Positions 33,854 to 44,165 are shown, numbered from the stretch's first letter. The stretch: DNA of 64,000 nt from Paenibacillus sp. FSL H3-0469 (GCF_038051945.1 NZ_CP150302.1:1240001-1304000), one strand, 5' to 3'. Numbers and translations: made by a program. Notes: generated from the sequence alone by a model not told the origin.

Positions 33854-34450
33854 CTATGCAGAATGAATTCGTTGTACTAACATAGGCTGTAACTGGTGAC
33901 CCTGCAGGGCGGCGTAACAGGCTTCAGGAATAAGATCCATCTGCGCCACCAGCGAATTTGGCTTACCCTCCGGATTATCCTGTCCGAACGGGACGAAATA
34001 AATATGTTTGGCTACCAGGAGCTTCGCAATATTCGCGGCGTTAAGCCCAAGTCCGTCATTCGTCGAGATCGCCAGCACCAGCGGACGCCCGTTGCGCATC
34101 TGCGATTTGGCTGCCATCAGCACCGGACTGTCCGTCATCGCGTTCGCCAGCTTGCTTGTTGTGTTCCCTGTGCAGGGAGCAATCGTCAGCACATCCAGCA
34201 GCTTGGAAGGACCCAGCGGCTCCGCTTCAACAATTGTAGAAATGATATCATTCCCTGTTATATCTTTCAACTGTTTTAGCCAATTTTCCGAGGTTCCAAA
34301 GCGGGTATCGGTATTCAGTACCGAAGCAGATACAATCGGCACCACATTCGCCCCTCCATCCATGAACCGCTGAATCTGCGGCATCACCTCAGCGAAGGTG
34401 CAGTGTGAGCCGGTAATGGCATAACCTACTGTTTTTCCGTGCCAATCCAT
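33854..34450 (-). CDS. spoVFB: Dipicolinate synthase subunit B
   Basis: A 198-residue flavoprotein-fold subunit (DpaB) of dipicolinate synthase. The N-terminal GYAITGSHCTF and the central TIAPCTGNTTSKLANA are family hallmarks. It oxidises the DapA product to dipicolinic acid in the mother cell together with subunit A. It begins one base after the spoVFA stop, so the pair is coupled. Confidence 0.95.
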   Translation of the reverse strand: MDWHGKTVGYAITGSHCTFAEVMPQIQRFMDGGANVVPIVSASVLNTDTRFGTSENWLKQLKDITGNDIISTIVEAEPLGPSKLLDVLTIAPCTGNTTSKLANAMTDSPVLMAAKSQMRNGRPLVLAISTNDGLGLNAANIAKLLVAKHIYFVPFGQDNPEGKPNSLVAQMDLIPEACYAALQGHQLQPMLVQRIHSA

Positions 34451-35347
34451 TCATTCATCCCCCCTGATTAAAGTCTCGTCCGATATCGACTGTACCAGTG
34501 CACCTGCCATAATGATTCCGGCGCTCTTGGGGGCAACAATCCCGGGCAGGCCCGGTGCCAGCATCGCCTTGATCCCGCGCTTCTCGGCATAAGGGAAGTC
34601 GCATCCGCCCGGTGCGGACGCCAAATCAATGATCACGCAGTGCGGCTGAAGCCGGGACAGGACCTGAGCGTTGATAATCATAGCGGGTATGGTGTTGAAG
34701 ATCAGATCCGCCTCTGGTGCATGCAGCAGCAAATCCTCTGTCATAAAAGGCTTCCAGCCCATTTCCGCCGCTCTTGCAAAGTGCTCCTGCTTCCTGACGC
34801 CTACTTTGACCGTTGCTCCCATTCCCTGGAGCGTTCTGGCCATGGTGAACCCGGTCCGGCCCATTCCCAGCACCATCGATGTGGAGCCGTGTATGGTAAA
34901 GTCCGTGTTCTGTACGGCCATCACCAAAGCTCCCTCCGCTGTCGGAATAGAGTTATAGATCGCCACATCGTCCCTGTTCAGCAGTTCCACCAGCTTCAGC
35001 GAATGTCCGGCACACAGGCTGCGCAAATAGCTTTTAGCCATGCCGGTGTACACCAATGCCCGGGACGGCAGAGCCGCTACATGCTCCTCCCGCAGCTGAA
35101 GGCGTTCCGAAGAATACAGCGCGTTAATGTAACCCTCATCATCGCAGCCGACCGCCGGCAGCACCAGTACATCCGCTTCACCTAGCAGCTCGGGCGACAA
35201 CAGTTCCAGGCTTACCCCCGGGCATGGGGCATCCCATGTATCGAATCCGGCAACGCTTACGGCCGCATCCAATTCCACACATTTCCGAATCACTTCAATT
35301 TGTCTCGCGTCCCCGCCCAGGAACACGATCCTGATGCCAGTAAGCAT
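34451..35347 (-). CDS. spoVFA: Dipicolinate synthase subunit A
   Basis: A 298-residue DpaA with an N-terminal FLGGDARQIEVIRK and a Rossmann NAD(P) motif LGMGRTGFTMART. The C-terminal ALLAPGLPGIVAPKSAG is strongly conserved. It makes the spore core chelator dipicolinate with SpoVFB. The ATG at 35347 follows GGAG and matches the start of B. subtilis SpoVFA. A SigK-like promoter lies 42-70 bases upstream, and a terminator separates it from dut. Confidence 0.95.
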   Translation of the reverse strand: MLTGIRIVFLGGDARQIEVIRKCVELDAAVSVAGFDTWDAPCPGVSLELLSPELLGEADVLVLPAVGCDDEGYINALYSSERLQLREEHVAALPSRALVYTGMAKSYLRSLCAGHSLKLVELLNRDDVAIYNSIPTAEGALVMAVQNTDFTIHGSTSMVLGMGRTGFTMARTLQGMGATVKVGVRKQEHFARAAEMGWKPFMTEDLLLHAPEADLIFNTIPAMIINAQVLSRLQPHCVIIDLASAPGGCDFPYAEKRGIKAMLAPGLPGIVAPKSAGIIMAGALVQSISDETLIRGDE

Positions 35348-35388
35348 AGGGATGACGCTCCTTTCCACAACCACATTCGACTATAGAG

Positions 35389-35417
35389 CATCTTATGCCG
35401 GAAGCCGCCGATGGGTG
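35389..35417 (-). promoter_or_regulatory. SigK-like promoter of spoVFA
   Basis: Minus strand AC (in CACC, 35414-35417), 17 bases, CATAAGATG (35389-35397) against AC-N17-CATAnnnTA. One -10 position differs. spoVF is SigK-dependent in B. subtilis. Confidence 0.5.
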
Positions 35418-35445
35418 AAGAGCGGAGAGGAATTCCCGTTTCACG

Positions 35446-35497
35446 ACAAAAAAAGCCTGCAGCCGCACACCCGAAGGCGCGTGATCCGCAAGCTTTT
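35446..35497 (-). terminator. dut terminator
   Basis: Minus strand AAAGC...GCTTT outer pairing with inner CACGCGCC-ttc-GGTGTG, then TTTTTTTG. It separates dut from the sporulation operon. Confidence 0.75.
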
Positions 35498-35526
35498 ATT
35501 AAATTCACAAATAGGATTCCCGTATG

Positions 35527-35973
35527 CTATTTGCCGGTATGCCCGAAGCCGCCGGCTCCGCGCACCGTGTCAGACAGCTCATCCACTTCCACCAGAGTCA
35601 CTTCCGGCACAGCCTGGAATACCATCTGGGCGATCCGCTCGTTGCGGGCAATTGCAAACGGCTCCTGACCCAGATTGATCAGCAGTACCTTTATTTCACC
35701 CCGGTAATCCGCATCGATGGTGCCCGGTGTGTTCAGGCAGGTGATGCCATGCTTCAGGGCCAGCCCGCTGCGCGGACGGATCTGCGCCTCCAGCCCGCCT
35801 GGCATAGCCAGTGATATACCCGTGGGGATTAGCGTCCGCTCGCCCGGAGCAAGCACCACAGGCTCTCCTACAGCGGCATACAGGTCATACCCCGAGGCCT
35901 GTTCGGACATTTTGCAGGGCAGCAGGACATCCTCATTCCCTGGTAGTTTGTTAATTTGTACGTAATGAGGCAA
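35527..35973 (-). CDS. dut: dUTP pyrophosphatase
   Basis: A 148-residue trimeric dUTPase, which hydrolyses dUTP to dUMP and diphosphate. The five motifs are visible: [34 protein letters not shown] and the C-terminal P-loop-like [10 protein letters not shown]. The best start is TTG at 35973, 8 bases after AGGAG; upstream ATGs at 35979 and 35991 are too near or lack a site. The start overlaps the 3' end of mlpA by 23 bases. ymxH holds this place in B. subtilis. Confidence 0.93.
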   Translation of the reverse strand: MPHYVQINKLPGNEDVLLPCKMSEQASGYDLYAAVGEPVVLAPGERTLIPTGISLAMPGGLEAQIRPRSGLALKHGITCLNTPGTIDADYRGEIKVLLINLGQEPFAIARNERIAQMVFQAVPEVTLVEVDELSDTVRGAGGFGHTGK

Positions 35974-37216
35974 GATCATCTCTCCTAACATTGGCTATCG
36001 CTTTATCTGTGGAACCAACCATTGCCAAAGACAACGGCTGTGCGAACATAAAGTCCAGCAGAGCATCGATATCTTCCATGGTTACAGCTCCAATTTTGGC
36101 TATCATTTCATCCAGCGTATCCTGACGGCCGAGCATCAGCTCATTTTTGCCCATCCGGTTCATCCGGCTGCCCGTACTCTCCAGACTGAGAATCAGGCTC
36201 CCCTTAAGCTGCTCTTTGCCTTTACGCAGTTCGTCTTCACTCAGGCCGTTCACAGCCAGATCACGCAGCATCTCTTTAATAAGCTCAGTTACTTCCTTGG
36301 TCTGCTTCGGTGCTGTCCCGGCATAGACCGTGAACAAGCCGCTGTCAGCCTGGGCACTGTGGTACGAGAAGACGGAATAAGCCAGACCGCGCTTCTCACG
36401 GATCTCCTGGAACAGCCGGGAGCTCATGCCGCCGCCGAACGCATTGTTAAGGAGCGCCATCGGATATTGCAGCGGCCCGCCGCTGCGGACACCCGGCAGG
36501 GAGATGCAGATGTGATTCTGCTCGGTTTTCTTTTTGTGGAATACCAGTTCCCCATGATATGCAGGCTCAGTCAGCACCGGCGACTCCCCATGATTCGTGA
36601 AGGAACCGAAATGCTGCTCCAGCAGCGGGATCAGCCCGTCATTAATATTACCGGCTACGCTTATGACTGTATTCTCAATGGTGTACTGCTCCTTCATGTA
36701 AGCACGGAGATCATCCGGCGTCATCTCCAGCAGGCGTTCCTTGAGCCCGAGGATTGTATAGGCCAGCGGGTGCTCGCCGTAGGCGGCAGCACACATCAGC
36801 TCATGGACAAGATCGTCCGGGGTATCTTCGCACATGGCGATTTCCTCCAGGATTACGTTCTTCTCCTTAGCCAGCTCTTCGGCATCCATCCGTGAGCGGA
36901 AGAACATATCTGCCAGCACATCCACGGCTATCGGCAGATGCTCATCCAGCACCTTCGCATAAAAGCATGTATATTCCTTCGAGGTAAACGCATTGACGTT
37001 ACCGCCAATGGCATCGAACTGTTCGGCAATATCCTTGGCGCTATAGCGGTCAGTTCCCTTAAAGAGCATATGCTCGATGAAATGGGAAATCCCGTTGTTC
37101 AGCGGGTTCTCATTGCGGGAGCCCGTCTTGACCCAGATTCCGAAAGATACGGACCGGCCGGTCGGGATCTTCTCGGTCACCACCCGGAGTCCGTTCGATA
37201 ATAATATTTTGTCCAA
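35951..37216 (-). CDS. mlpA: M16B zinc protease MlpA
   Basis: A 421-residue insulinase-family processing protease with HFIEH at residues 45-49 in [14 protein letters not shown] and the distal Glu downstream. In B. subtilis MlpA affects levels of extracellular proteases. The likely start is TTG at 37216, 8 bases after AGGAGG. It is followed by dut with a 23-base overlap and preceded by ylxY, the conserved order. Confidence 0.94.
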   Translation of the reverse strand: MDKILLSNGLRVVTEKIPTGRSVSFGIWVKTGSRNENPLNNGISHFIEHMLFKGTDRYSAKDIAEQFDAIGGNVNAFTSKEYTCFYAKVLDEHLPIAVDVLADMFFRSRMDAEELAKEKNVILEEIAMCEDTPDDLVHELMCAAAYGEHPLAYTILGLKERLLEMTPDDLRAYMKEQYTIENTVISVAGNINDGLIPLLEQHFGSFTNHGESPVLTEPAYHGELVFHKKKTEQNHICISLPGVRSGGPLQYPMALLNNAFGGGMSSRLFQEIREKRGLAYSVFSYHSAQADSGLFTVYAGTAPKQTKEVTELIKEMLRDLAVNGLSEDELRKGKEQLKGSLILSLESTGSRMNRMGKNELMLGRQDTLDEMIAKIGAVTMEDIDALLDFMFAQPLSLAMVGSTDKAIANVRRDDLASLRTN

Positions 37217-37295
37217 TGTGTAATCCTCCTGGCACAGCCCCTGGTTCTGTCTGTATTTGTTATTCGCGCCTTTTATCCTATCAGAAATAAGGCGT

Positions 37296-38282
37296 TCACT
37301 CAACTTCCGGCGGTATGATACGCTCAGGAGAGAGCGTCTGACTGACGGTTCCCAACTGCAGGCCCTTGGCTCTGATCCCCCGGATCATCCCCCTAAGCGC
37401 TTGCGAAGAGGACGCCGTCGGATGCATCAGAATCAGAGTTCCCGGCTCTACCCGGCTGCTGATCTTGGCAACCACCGATTCCGGGGACGGATTGCGCCAA
37501 TCGACTGTATCCAGCGTCCACAATACCGTCTTCAGCCCCAGTGAGGCGGCGATCTCCACCGTCTGCTGGTTAAAGTCTCCTGACGGCGGAGCAAACCACT
37601 TATTCGTCACACCCAGGCTTTCCTTCAGCAGCTTCTGCGTCTTCTCAATCTCGGCAGTGGCACGCGTCCGGCTGAGAATACTCATCTTAGGGTGCGTATA
37701 CGCATGGTTCTCTATCTCATGCCCGCGCTTCAGCATCTCAGCTGCAAGCTCCTTGTTGCGGCTTAACCAGCTTCCGTCCAGAAAAAAGGTGACCTTCACC
37801 TTCTCCGCATCCAGAATGTCCAGCATCGGACGGATATACTCATTCCCCCAAGCCACATTAATCATCAGCGAGACCATCGGCTTCGCCGGATTCCCCCGGT
37901 AGATCGGCTGCGCCCCCAGATCATCAAGTGATACCTTAGGCTTAAGCTGGCGGTACATCAGTTTGAGGCTTGCTTCGGGTCCACGTAAAAGTGCGCTCCG
38001 GTAGGTTGCCTCCACATCGACCTCCAGCCCGTTATACCCCGGTATGGCTTTCCATACCCGGTCAACAACAGCATTCACAGGCTGCGCATTCAGCGCCTCG
38101 GCCCGGCGGGTAATCTGCGTGCGCAGATCATCCTCTCTCTGATTCAGTGCATAGCTCATCACGGCTGCATCCGCCTGAGGCTTAAGCCCGGCAATCATCT
38201 CTTTCACGGGTCCGTTCGTACTGCCGATTCCAATTACTACTGCGATGCAAGCCAGCACGAGCGCCGCCTTGTCCGTCTTCAT
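37296..38282 (-). CDS. ylxY: YlxY polysaccharide deacetylase-like protein
   Basis: A 328-residue protein with an N-terminal signal/anchor helix (residues 5-22) and a C-terminal NodB-homology domain (about 135-310). The usual catalytic TFDDG is replaced by INVAWGNE, while the metal motif survives as HAYTHP. The family is tied to sporulation (TIGR02873 type) and may be non-catalytic or unusual. It lies between pnp and mlpA as in B. subtilis. The ATG start has only a weak upstream AGG. Confidence 0.88.
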   Translation of the reverse strand: MKTDKAALVLACIAVVIGIGSTNGPVKEMIAGLKPQADAAVMSYALNQREDDLRTQITRRAEALNAQPVNAVVDRVWKAIPGYNGLEVDVEATYRSALLRGPEASLKLMYRQLKPKVSLDDLGAQPIYRGNPAKPMVSLMINVAWGNEYIRPMLDILDAEKVKVTFFLDGSWLSRNKELAAEMLKRGHEIENHAYTHPKMSILSRTRATAEIEKTQKLLKESLGVTNKWFAPPSGDFNQQTVEIAASLGLKTVLWTLDTVDWRNPSPESVVAKISSRVEPGTLILMHPTASSSQALRGMIRGIRAKGLQLGTVSQTLSPERIIPPEVE

Positions 38283-38464
38283 GACGTTTTACCTCCCCGG
38301 CACAAACGGTCTGTTCCGTCTCCGCACCAGGGTCAAGCCGTGCGGAGACGCTTTGTCCCAGCCTATGTATGCAGAGGGCAAATTATGCATACTGCATCGA
38401 TGCCGCCTTCAAGCGGATAAGGTATAACCGTCAGTCAGGATGGTACCGCAGCGTATACTTTTCC

Positions 38465-38501
38465 AAAAAAAAGAGCCAGAACTGTACTGCTTCTGTCTCT
38501 T
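38465..38501 (-). terminator. pnp terminator
   Basis: Minus strand AAGAGaCAGAA ... TTCTGgCTCTT followed by TTTTTTT, after the pnp stop. Confidence 0.85.
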
Positions 38502-38546
38502 CTTATCTATAGTTAAAATAGCGGTGAAGCGGCAGCGTAATACTTC

Positions 38547-40649
38547 TTACGCCTTCGCTCCGCTCTCTGAAGTCAGCACAGCTTTGCGTGACAGGTTGAC
38601 ACGGCCCTGCTGGTCGATCTCCGTTACCTTCACGGTAATCGTGTCGCCAATCGCCACAACATCTTCAACCTTCGCAACACGCTCTGTAGACAGCTGGGAA
38701 ATATGCACAAGACCGTCTTTGCCAGGGATCAATTCAACGAATGCGCCGAATTTCTCAATGCGTCTGACCGTACCCACATAAATCTCACCAACCACTACTT
38801 CCTTCACAATACCTTCAATGATGCCACGGGCCTTCTGGATCATAGCTTCGTCAGAAGAACCGATAAATACGCGGCCATCCTGTTCGATGTCGATCTTCAC
38901 GCCGGTTTCTTCAATGATCTTGTTGATGATTTTACCGCCGGCACCGATCACATCACGGATCTTATCCGGGTTAATATTGATGATGATGATCTTCGGAGCA
39001 TATTTGGACAGGCTCGGTCTTGGAGCTGCGATCGCTTCATTCATTTTGCCCAGAATGAACATCCGGCCTTCTCTTGCCTGCTCAAGCGCCTCCTGCAGAA
39101 TCTTGCGGTCGATACCGTCGATTTTGATATCCATCTGAATCGCCGTTACGCCCTCTGCTGTACCTGCTACCTTGAAGTCCATATCGCCGAGGTGATCTTC
39201 CATGCCTTGAATATCTGTCAGGATGGATACATGCTCCCCGTCCTTGATCAGACCCATCGCTACACCGGCTACAGGCGCCTTGATAGGTACCCCTGCATCC
39301 ATCATCGCGAGAATACTGGCACAGATACTTGCCTGGGAGGTGGAGCCGTTGGATTCAATCGCTTCGGATACCAGACGGATGGTGTACGGGAATTCAGTCT
39401 CACTTGGAATGACCTTGGATAATGCACGTTCACCTAGTGCCCCGTGGCCGATCTCGCGGCGTCCCGGTGCTCTTAGCGGACGGGCTTCCCCTACGCTGAA
39501 CGGAGGGAAGTTGTAGTGGTGCATGAAGCGCTTGGTTTCAGCCGGATCGATACCGTCCAGAATCTGCACATCGCCCAGTGCGCCCAGTGTACATACGCTA
39601 AGAATCTGTGTCTGGCCGCGTGTGAACAGACCGGAACCGTGCGTACGCGGCAGCAAAGCTGTATCACATTCGATCGGACGGATCTCATCTAACTTACGAC
39701 CATCCGGACGAACCTTGTCATGCGTGATCAGACGTCTGACTTCATCCTTCACGATATCATGCAGGGCTTCCTTAACATCCTTAAGAAGCTCTGGGGTTTC
39801 TATGTATTTCTCTGCGAAATACGCCACCGCTTCGTTGTTCACCAGATCGATAGCATCCTGACGGGCATGCTTCTCGGCAATTCTTACGGCTTCCACCAGA
39901 CGGCTCTGCGCAAAAGCACGAACCTCTGTATTCACATCCGCATTAACCGCATGCAGCTTAACTGCCATTTTCTCTTTACCGGCAACGGCTACGAGCTGTT
40001 CAATCACAGCCACAATCTTGCGGACCTCGTCATGTCCGAACATGATCGCTTCAAGCATCACTTCTTCAGTCACTTCATTGGCTTCTGCTTCTACCATCAT
40101 GATAGCGTCCTTTGTACCGGCCACAACCACATAGATATCGCTGATTGCCTGCTGGGCTTGATCAGGGTTGATGATGAATTCTCCGTTAATCCGGCCTACA
40201 GCCACGCCGCCGATGGGTCCGTTGAACGGTACATCAGAGATGCTGAGCGCAGCGGAAGTACCGATCATGGCAGCAATATCAGGCGCGCAGTCCTGATCCA
40301 CACTCATCACCAGGTTCAAAACTTGAACGTCATTGCGGAACCCTTCCGGGAACAATGGACGAATTGGACGGTCTGTCAGACGGCTGGACAGAATCGCTTT
40401 CTCGCTCGGACGTCCTTCACGTTTGATGAATCCGCCAGGGATTTTGCCTACTGCATATAATCTTTCCTCATAGTTCACTGTAAGCGGGAAGAAATCCAGA
40501 TCTTTAGGCTCACTGGATGCTGTAACCGTACACAATACTGAAGTATCCCCGTAACGCACCATCACGGCTGCGTTCGCTTGTTTGGCCAGACGGCCTGTTT
40601 CCAGCACAAGGCGTCTTCCGCCCAGCTGCATTTCCACACGTTGTTCCAT
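38547..40649 (-). CDS. pnp: Polynucleotide phosphorylase
   Basis: A 700-residue PNPase, a phosphorolytic 3'-5' exoribonuclease of the degradosome. It has two RNase PH domains (about 10-230 and 310-540) around an alpha-helical linker. KH ([15 protein letters not shown]) and S1 ([16 protein letters not shown]) domains follow at the C-terminus. The ATG follows AAGGAGGGGTTTT; an earlier in-frame start has none. rpsO precedes it and two hairpins lie in the gap. Confidence 0.97.
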   Translation of the reverse strand: MEQRVEMQLGGRRLVLETGRLAKQANAAVMVRYGDTSVLCTVTASSEPKDLDFFPLTVNYEERLYAVGKIPGGFIKREGRPSEKAILSSRLTDRPIRPLFPEGFRNDVQVLNLVMSVDQDCAPDIAAMIGTSAALSISDVPFNGPIGGVAVGRINGEFIINPDQAQQAISDIYVVVAGTKDAIMMVEAEANEVTEEVMLEAIMFGHDEVRKIVAVIEQLVAVAGKEKMAVKLHAVNADVNTEVRAFAQSRLVEAVRIAEKHARQDAIDLVNNEAVAYFAEKYIETPELLKDVKEALHDIVKDEVRRLITHDKVRPDGRKLDEIRPIECDTALLPRTHGSGLFTRGQTQILSVCTLGALGDVQILDGIDPAETKRFMHHYNFPPFSVGEARPLRAPGRREIGHGALGERALSKVIPSETEFPYTIRLVSEAIESNGSTSQASICASILAMMDAGVPIKAPVAGVAMGLIKDGEHVSILTDIQGMEDHLGDMDFKVAGTAEGVTAIQMDIKIDGIDRKILQEALEQAREGRMFILGKMNEAIAAPRPSLSKYAPKIIIININPDKIRDVIGAGGKIINKIIEETGVKIDIEQDGRVFIGSSDEAMIQKARGIIEGIVKEVVVGEIYVGTVRRIEKFGAFVELIPGKDGLVHISQLSTERVAKVEDVVAIGDTITVKVTEIDQQGRVNLSRKAVLTSESGAKA

Positions 40650-40696
40650 AAAACCCCTCCTTGAATGGTAATAATACGTTCCTGTATGTTCTACAA

Positions 40697-40741
40697 GCAA
40701 AAACGGCTTGTCCTCCGCAGAAGTGCTATAGCCGTTTTTGC
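40697..40741 (-). terminator. Hairpin in rpsO-pnp gap
   Basis: An 11-bp perfect stem GCAAAAACGGC / GCCGTTTTTGC with a 23-base loop. It could be a second terminator or a pnp leader structure like the processed pnp leader of E. coli. Confidence 0.6.
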
Positions 40742-40786
40742 GAATGCTATCAACTTGTCAATTCTAAAAGTCTACCCTAAATTTTC

Positions 40787-40854
40787 AAAAAGCAACCCGG
40801 CTGTCCCGCTGTCGCTCGTAAGAAGGACATACGGTATACAACCAGGCTGCTTTT
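40787..40854 (-). terminator. rpsO terminator
   Basis: Minus strand AAAAGCAgCCtGG ... CCgGGtTGCTTTTT with a large loop, after the rpsO stop. Confidence 0.6.
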
Positions 40855-40873
40855 GGGCTTAACTTATGGAAAA

Positions 40874-41143
40874 TTAACGACGCAATCCCAGTTTTTCGAT
40901 CAGGGCGCTGTAACGTCTGATGTCTTTGTTCTTCAAATACGCCAGCAGTTTACGACGTTGTCCAACCATCTTCAGCAGTCCGCGGCGGGAATGATGATCC
41001 TTCTTGTGCGTACGCAAGTGGTCAGTCAAATTAACGATGTTCTCCGTAAGGATAGCAACTTGCACCTCAGGGGATCCAGTATCGGATTCGTGAGTTTTGT
41101 GCTCGTCGATCAATTGGTGTTTACGTTCTTGAGTCAATGCCAT
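40874..41143 (-). CDS. rpsO: Ribosomal protein S15
   Basis: An 89-residue S15 that binds 16S rRNA and starts assembly of the 30S platform. It contains [31 protein letters not shown] and [10 protein letters not shown]. The ATG follows AAGGAGGTGAACAGG. It has its own promoter about 110 bases upstream, with a structured leader likely bound by S15. Confidence 0.98.
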   Translation of the reverse strand: MALTQERKHQLIDEHKTHESDTGSPEVQVAILTENIVNLTDHLRTHKKDHHSRRGLLKMVGQRRKLLAYLKNKDIRRYSALIEKLGLRR

Positions 41144-41240
41144 CCTGTTCACCTCCTTCATTATAATCGCCAGTAGCCTCGTCACCGTCGGTGAGAACAA
41201 GTAACCAAGCTAAGGTTCATATGCTGTCATTCCAGCAACG
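41144..41240 (-). promoter_or_regulatory. Putative S15 autoregulatory leader
   Basis: A leader of about 95 bases between the predicted +1 and rpsO. It contains GCTGGAATGACAGC and CTCACCGACGGTGA hairpins upstream of the ribosome binding site. S15 leaders that bind S15 are known in Bacilli; identity with the known fold was not tested. Confidence 0.4.
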
Positions 41241-41246
41241 TTAATC

Positions 41247-41275
41247 AGTATAGCACCTTCACAGGCAAAAGTAAA
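41247..41275 (-). promoter_or_regulatory. rpsO SigA promoter
   Basis: Minus strand TTTACT (41270-41275), 17 bases, TATACT (41247-41252). Confidence 0.55.
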
Positions 41276-41292
41276 CGGCTTGTCCGGAAAGA

Positions 41293-42240
41293 TTAGGAAT
41301 GATATCCCAGCATCCCTTTGGCCGTCTCAGCATCTGCGCCGATCTGTGCAATCAAAGCATCGATGGACCCGAACTTGCGCTCGGAGCGGATATAGGAGAC
41401 CAGTTCCACCTTAAGCTCCTGTCCGTAAATATCTGAGGCAAAATCAAACAGGTGCACCTCAAAGCTTGGAGTGGTCACGCCTTCGTGGAACGTTGGCTTC
41501 ACTCCGACGTTCATCACCCCGTAGAGTACCTCTTCCCGGTAAAAGACCTTGACGGCGTATACGCCCTTGGCCGGAATAACATAGCGGTCTTCGAGCTGCA
41601 GGTTAGCTGTCGGAAAGCCGATGGTCCGGCCCCGCTTCTCCCCGTGCCCTACGGTACCGCGCAGGTGATAACAACGTCCAAACCAGGCATTAGCCTTACC
41701 CAGTTCCCCGCTCAGCAAGCTCTTGCGGATACCCGAGCTGCTGACCTTCTCTCCTTCAAGCAGGAACGGAGCGACCGTCTCTACCTTCATCGCACCTTGT
41801 CCCAGCTCTGAGAGCGTGTCCGCATCCCCCTCACCTTTGTAGCCGAAGCGGAAGTCGAACCCCACAACTGCAGTTACAATCTGCAGCGGCAGCAGCATCA
41901 CAGAGACAAAGTCCGCCGGACTCACCCGGGAGAGCTCTTCATTAAATTCAATTATATATAAAAGCTCAACACCCATCCCGGCAAGCAGCTCCTGCTTATC
42001 CTTAGAGGGGGTCAAATATCCCTCATAATCCCCTTTGCCCATAACATCCTTGGGATGGGGGTAGAAGGTCATCACCGCTGCGGGTACACCTGCCTCACGG
42101 GCAAGAGCAACAGCTGATGTGATGACACTGGCATGCCCGAGGTGCAGTCCATCGAACTGTCCCAGGGCAACTACTTGAGGCTGCGCGTACTGTGCTGCCG
42201 CCTCAGGCAGCATCGGATAGCTTAACGTTACGGTTCTCAC
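41293..42240 (-). CDS. ribF: Bifunctional riboflavin kinase/FAD synthetase
   Basis: A 315-residue RibF (ribC in B. subtilis) that makes FMN and FAD. The N-terminal nucleotidyltransferase domain has ALGQFDGLHLGHASV, and the C-terminal flavokinase domain has GRTIGFPTANL and GVMNVGVKPTF. The start is GTG at 42240 after AGGTGAG; the GTG four codons earlier is part of that site. It is downstream of truB by 36 bases, probably in the same transcript. Confidence 0.95.
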   Translation of the reverse strand: MRTVTLSYPMLPEAAAQYAQPQVVALGQFDGLHLGHASVITSAVALAREAGVPAAVMTFYPHPKDVMGKGDYEGYLTPSKDKQELLAGMGVELLYIIEFNEELSRVSPADFVSVMLLPLQIVTAVVGFDFRFGYKGEGDADTLSELGQGAMKVETVAPFLLEGEKVSSSGIRKSLLSGELGKANAWFGRCYHLRGTVGHGEKRGRTIGFPTANLQLEDRYVIPAKGVYAVKVFYREEVLYGVMNVGVKPTFHEGVTTPSFEVHLFDFASDIYGQELKVELVSYIRSERKFGSIDALIAQIGADAETAKGMLGYHS

Positions 42241-42276
42241 GCTGTTTCTCACCTACATTCGCAAATAAATTAAAGT

Positions 42277-43191
42277 TTAGACCTGGGCAAACACCTTAAC
42301 AGGTGCAATAGCTCCGTTAGCCTCCAGAGCATAAATACCGAGGAACTCCCCTTGCTGATCATAGAGACGGAAATCTCCGGCCTGCTTCACTTCCGGCATT
42401 ACAAACCGGGTCGATAAACGCTGCCCCTGCAGGGCTGCTTTTTTCTTCTCTTCGGCAACGGTATGTCTGGGCAAATGCGAAATCGCCTCGTCAGCAGCAA
42501 TCAGATGCTCATCCAGTGTGCCGCCTTCCTTGTGCTGCGCAATTTGCTCCAGAGTCAGGCAATGGCTGGCAGAGATCCCGGCCGACATCGTGCGCTCCAG
42601 CTTCACCATTACACCGGGAAGACCAAGCTTACGTCCGATATCTACACAGAGGGTACGGATATAGGTCCCCTTGGAGCATAACGCCCGGAAAGTGATCTCC
42701 GGATAGTTGCCGTTCCAGACCATTTGCTGCATCTCAATCTCATAAATCTCCACTTCACGGCTCTTGCGCTCTACGGTCTTGCCTTCCCGGGCCAGCTCGT
42801 ACAGACGCTTGCCGTCCACCTTCACTGCGGAATACATCGGTGGCACCTGCGAGATTACGCCCCGGAAGGAGTTCAGCACAGCCAGCACTTCGGCTTCTGT
42901 GACATGAACCTCCTCCACGGATTCCGTAATCGTCCCGGTCAGGTCCTCTGTATCACTGGCCATTCCCAGCCGCAGTGTGGCAACATATTCCTTGGGCAGT
43001 TCCTGGATATACTCCACTACTCTGGTAGCGCGGCCCAGACAGAGCGGCAAAACTCCGGTTACCTGAGGATCAAGGGTCCCGGTATGTCCTATCCGCTTCA
43101 TGCCCAGAATGCGCCGCGCCTTGGCCACAACATCATGTGAAGTGAACCCTGCCGGCTTATATACAGCCAGAACTCCTGTAAGCTCACTCAT
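42277..43191 (-). CDS. truB: tRNA pseudouridine-55 synthase
   Basis: A 304-residue TruB that converts U55 in the T-loop of tRNAs. Catalytic Asp41 lies in HTGTLDPQVTG, followed by the RVVEYIQELPKEYVA segment and a PUA-like C-terminus. Its ATG overlaps the nrnA stop by four bases. Confidence 0.97.
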   Translation of the reverse strand: MSELTGVLAVYKPAGFTSHDVVAKARRILGMKRIGHTGTLDPQVTGVLPLCLGRATRVVEYIQELPKEYVATLRLGMASDTEDLTGTITESVEEVHVTEAEVLAVLNSFRGVISQVPPMYSAVKVDGKRLYELAREGKTVERKSREVEIYEIEMQQMVWNGNYPEITFRALCSKGTYIRTLCVDIGRKLGLPGVMVKLERTMSAGISASHCLTLEQIAQHKEGGTLDEHLIAADEAISHLPRHTVAEEKKKAALQGQRLSTRFVMPEVKQAGDFRLYDQQGEFLGIYALEANGAIAPVKVFAQV

Positions 43192-44165
43192 AAATGACGT
43201 TTGACCTCCTCCAGCACCTGTGCCACAGCTTCTTCCAGAGTTCCATTAATACGCGCGCCTGCTGCACGGGTGTGTCCGCCGCCGCCGAAGGCTTGCGCAA
43301 GTAGCGCCACATCCACCTTACCTGCTGAACGAAGACTGGCCTTTACCGCATGGTCATCAATAACCTTGAACAGAATACCTACCTCTACCCCGCGGATATT
43401 CCGGGGATAGTTGACAATCCCTTCAAGATCCTCATTGGCCGCTCCGGAGTCCAGCATATCCTTAGGTGTAACATACACCCAGGCTATATCTCCTTCAGGA
43501 CTAAGCTGTAATGTGCTAAGTGCGCGGTTCAGCACCTTCACCTGAGGAAGTGTCATCTCTTCCAGCAGAGTCTCTGCCAGGTCCGGTCCATTCACACCCA
43601 TTGCCAGCAGCTCGGATACGGCCGCCATCACTTTAGGAGAAGTATTGCTGTAACGGAAACCGCCGGTATCCGTTAACAGCCCGGTATAAATGGCTGTGGC
43701 AATATCAATATCCCACTTGAGTTCAAAGATCTTCAGCAGATCGAACAGAATCTCTGCTGTCGCGGCCGCATCCGGCTTGATGAGATTCACCGCGCCGTAG
43801 CCGTTGTTCGTTGGATGATGGTCTATATTCAAGATCAGTGCATCACTGGTGAAATGCTGCTGGGTCAGTCCTACACGCTGGAAATCCGCACAGTCAACAC
43901 AGATCACATGGCTGTACTGGCGGGGCAACGAACCCTCAGACAGATTGACAATCTGATCGGCATGCCATAAATATTCCATTCGCTGCGGAATCTGGCCTTC
44001 GTTCAGCATCAAATATTTTTTGCCCAGACATGAGAGAAGCCAGCCCACCGCGAGGGTGGAGCTGACTGCATCTCCGTCCGGCTGAACATGCGACACTACA
44101 AGATAATCGTCGTGTTCCAGCAGAAACTTACGCGTCTGCTGGAGACTTTGTTCATAGCTCTGCAT
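43188..44165 (-). CDS. nrnA: NrnA-type DHH/DHHA1 phosphoesterase
   Basis: A 325-residue DHH-family phosphoesterase that degrades nanoRNA and pAp. HVQPDGDAV (26-34), DCAD, IDHHPTN with Asp115-His116-His117, and the DHHA1 motif GGGGHTRAAGA are present. It lies between rbfA and truB, a position common in Firmicutes but not in B. subtilis, where nrnA is elsewhere. Coupled to truB. Confidence 0.93.
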   Translation of the reverse strand: MQSYEQSLQQTRKFLLEHDDYLVVSHVQPDGDAVSSTLAVGWLLSCLGKKYLMLNEGQIPQRMEYLWHADQIVNLSEGSLPRQYSHVICVDCADFQRVGLTQQHFTSDALILNIDHHPTNNGYGAVNLIKPDAAATAEILFDLLKIFELKWDIDIATAIYTGLLTDTGGFRYSNTSPKVMAAVSELLAMGVNGPDLAETLLEEMTLPQVKVLNRALSTLQLSPEGDIAWVYVTPKDMLDSGAANEDLEGIVNYPRNIRGVEVGILFKVIDDHAVKASLRSAGKVDVALLAQAFGGGGHTRAAGARINGTLEEAVAQVLEEVKRHL

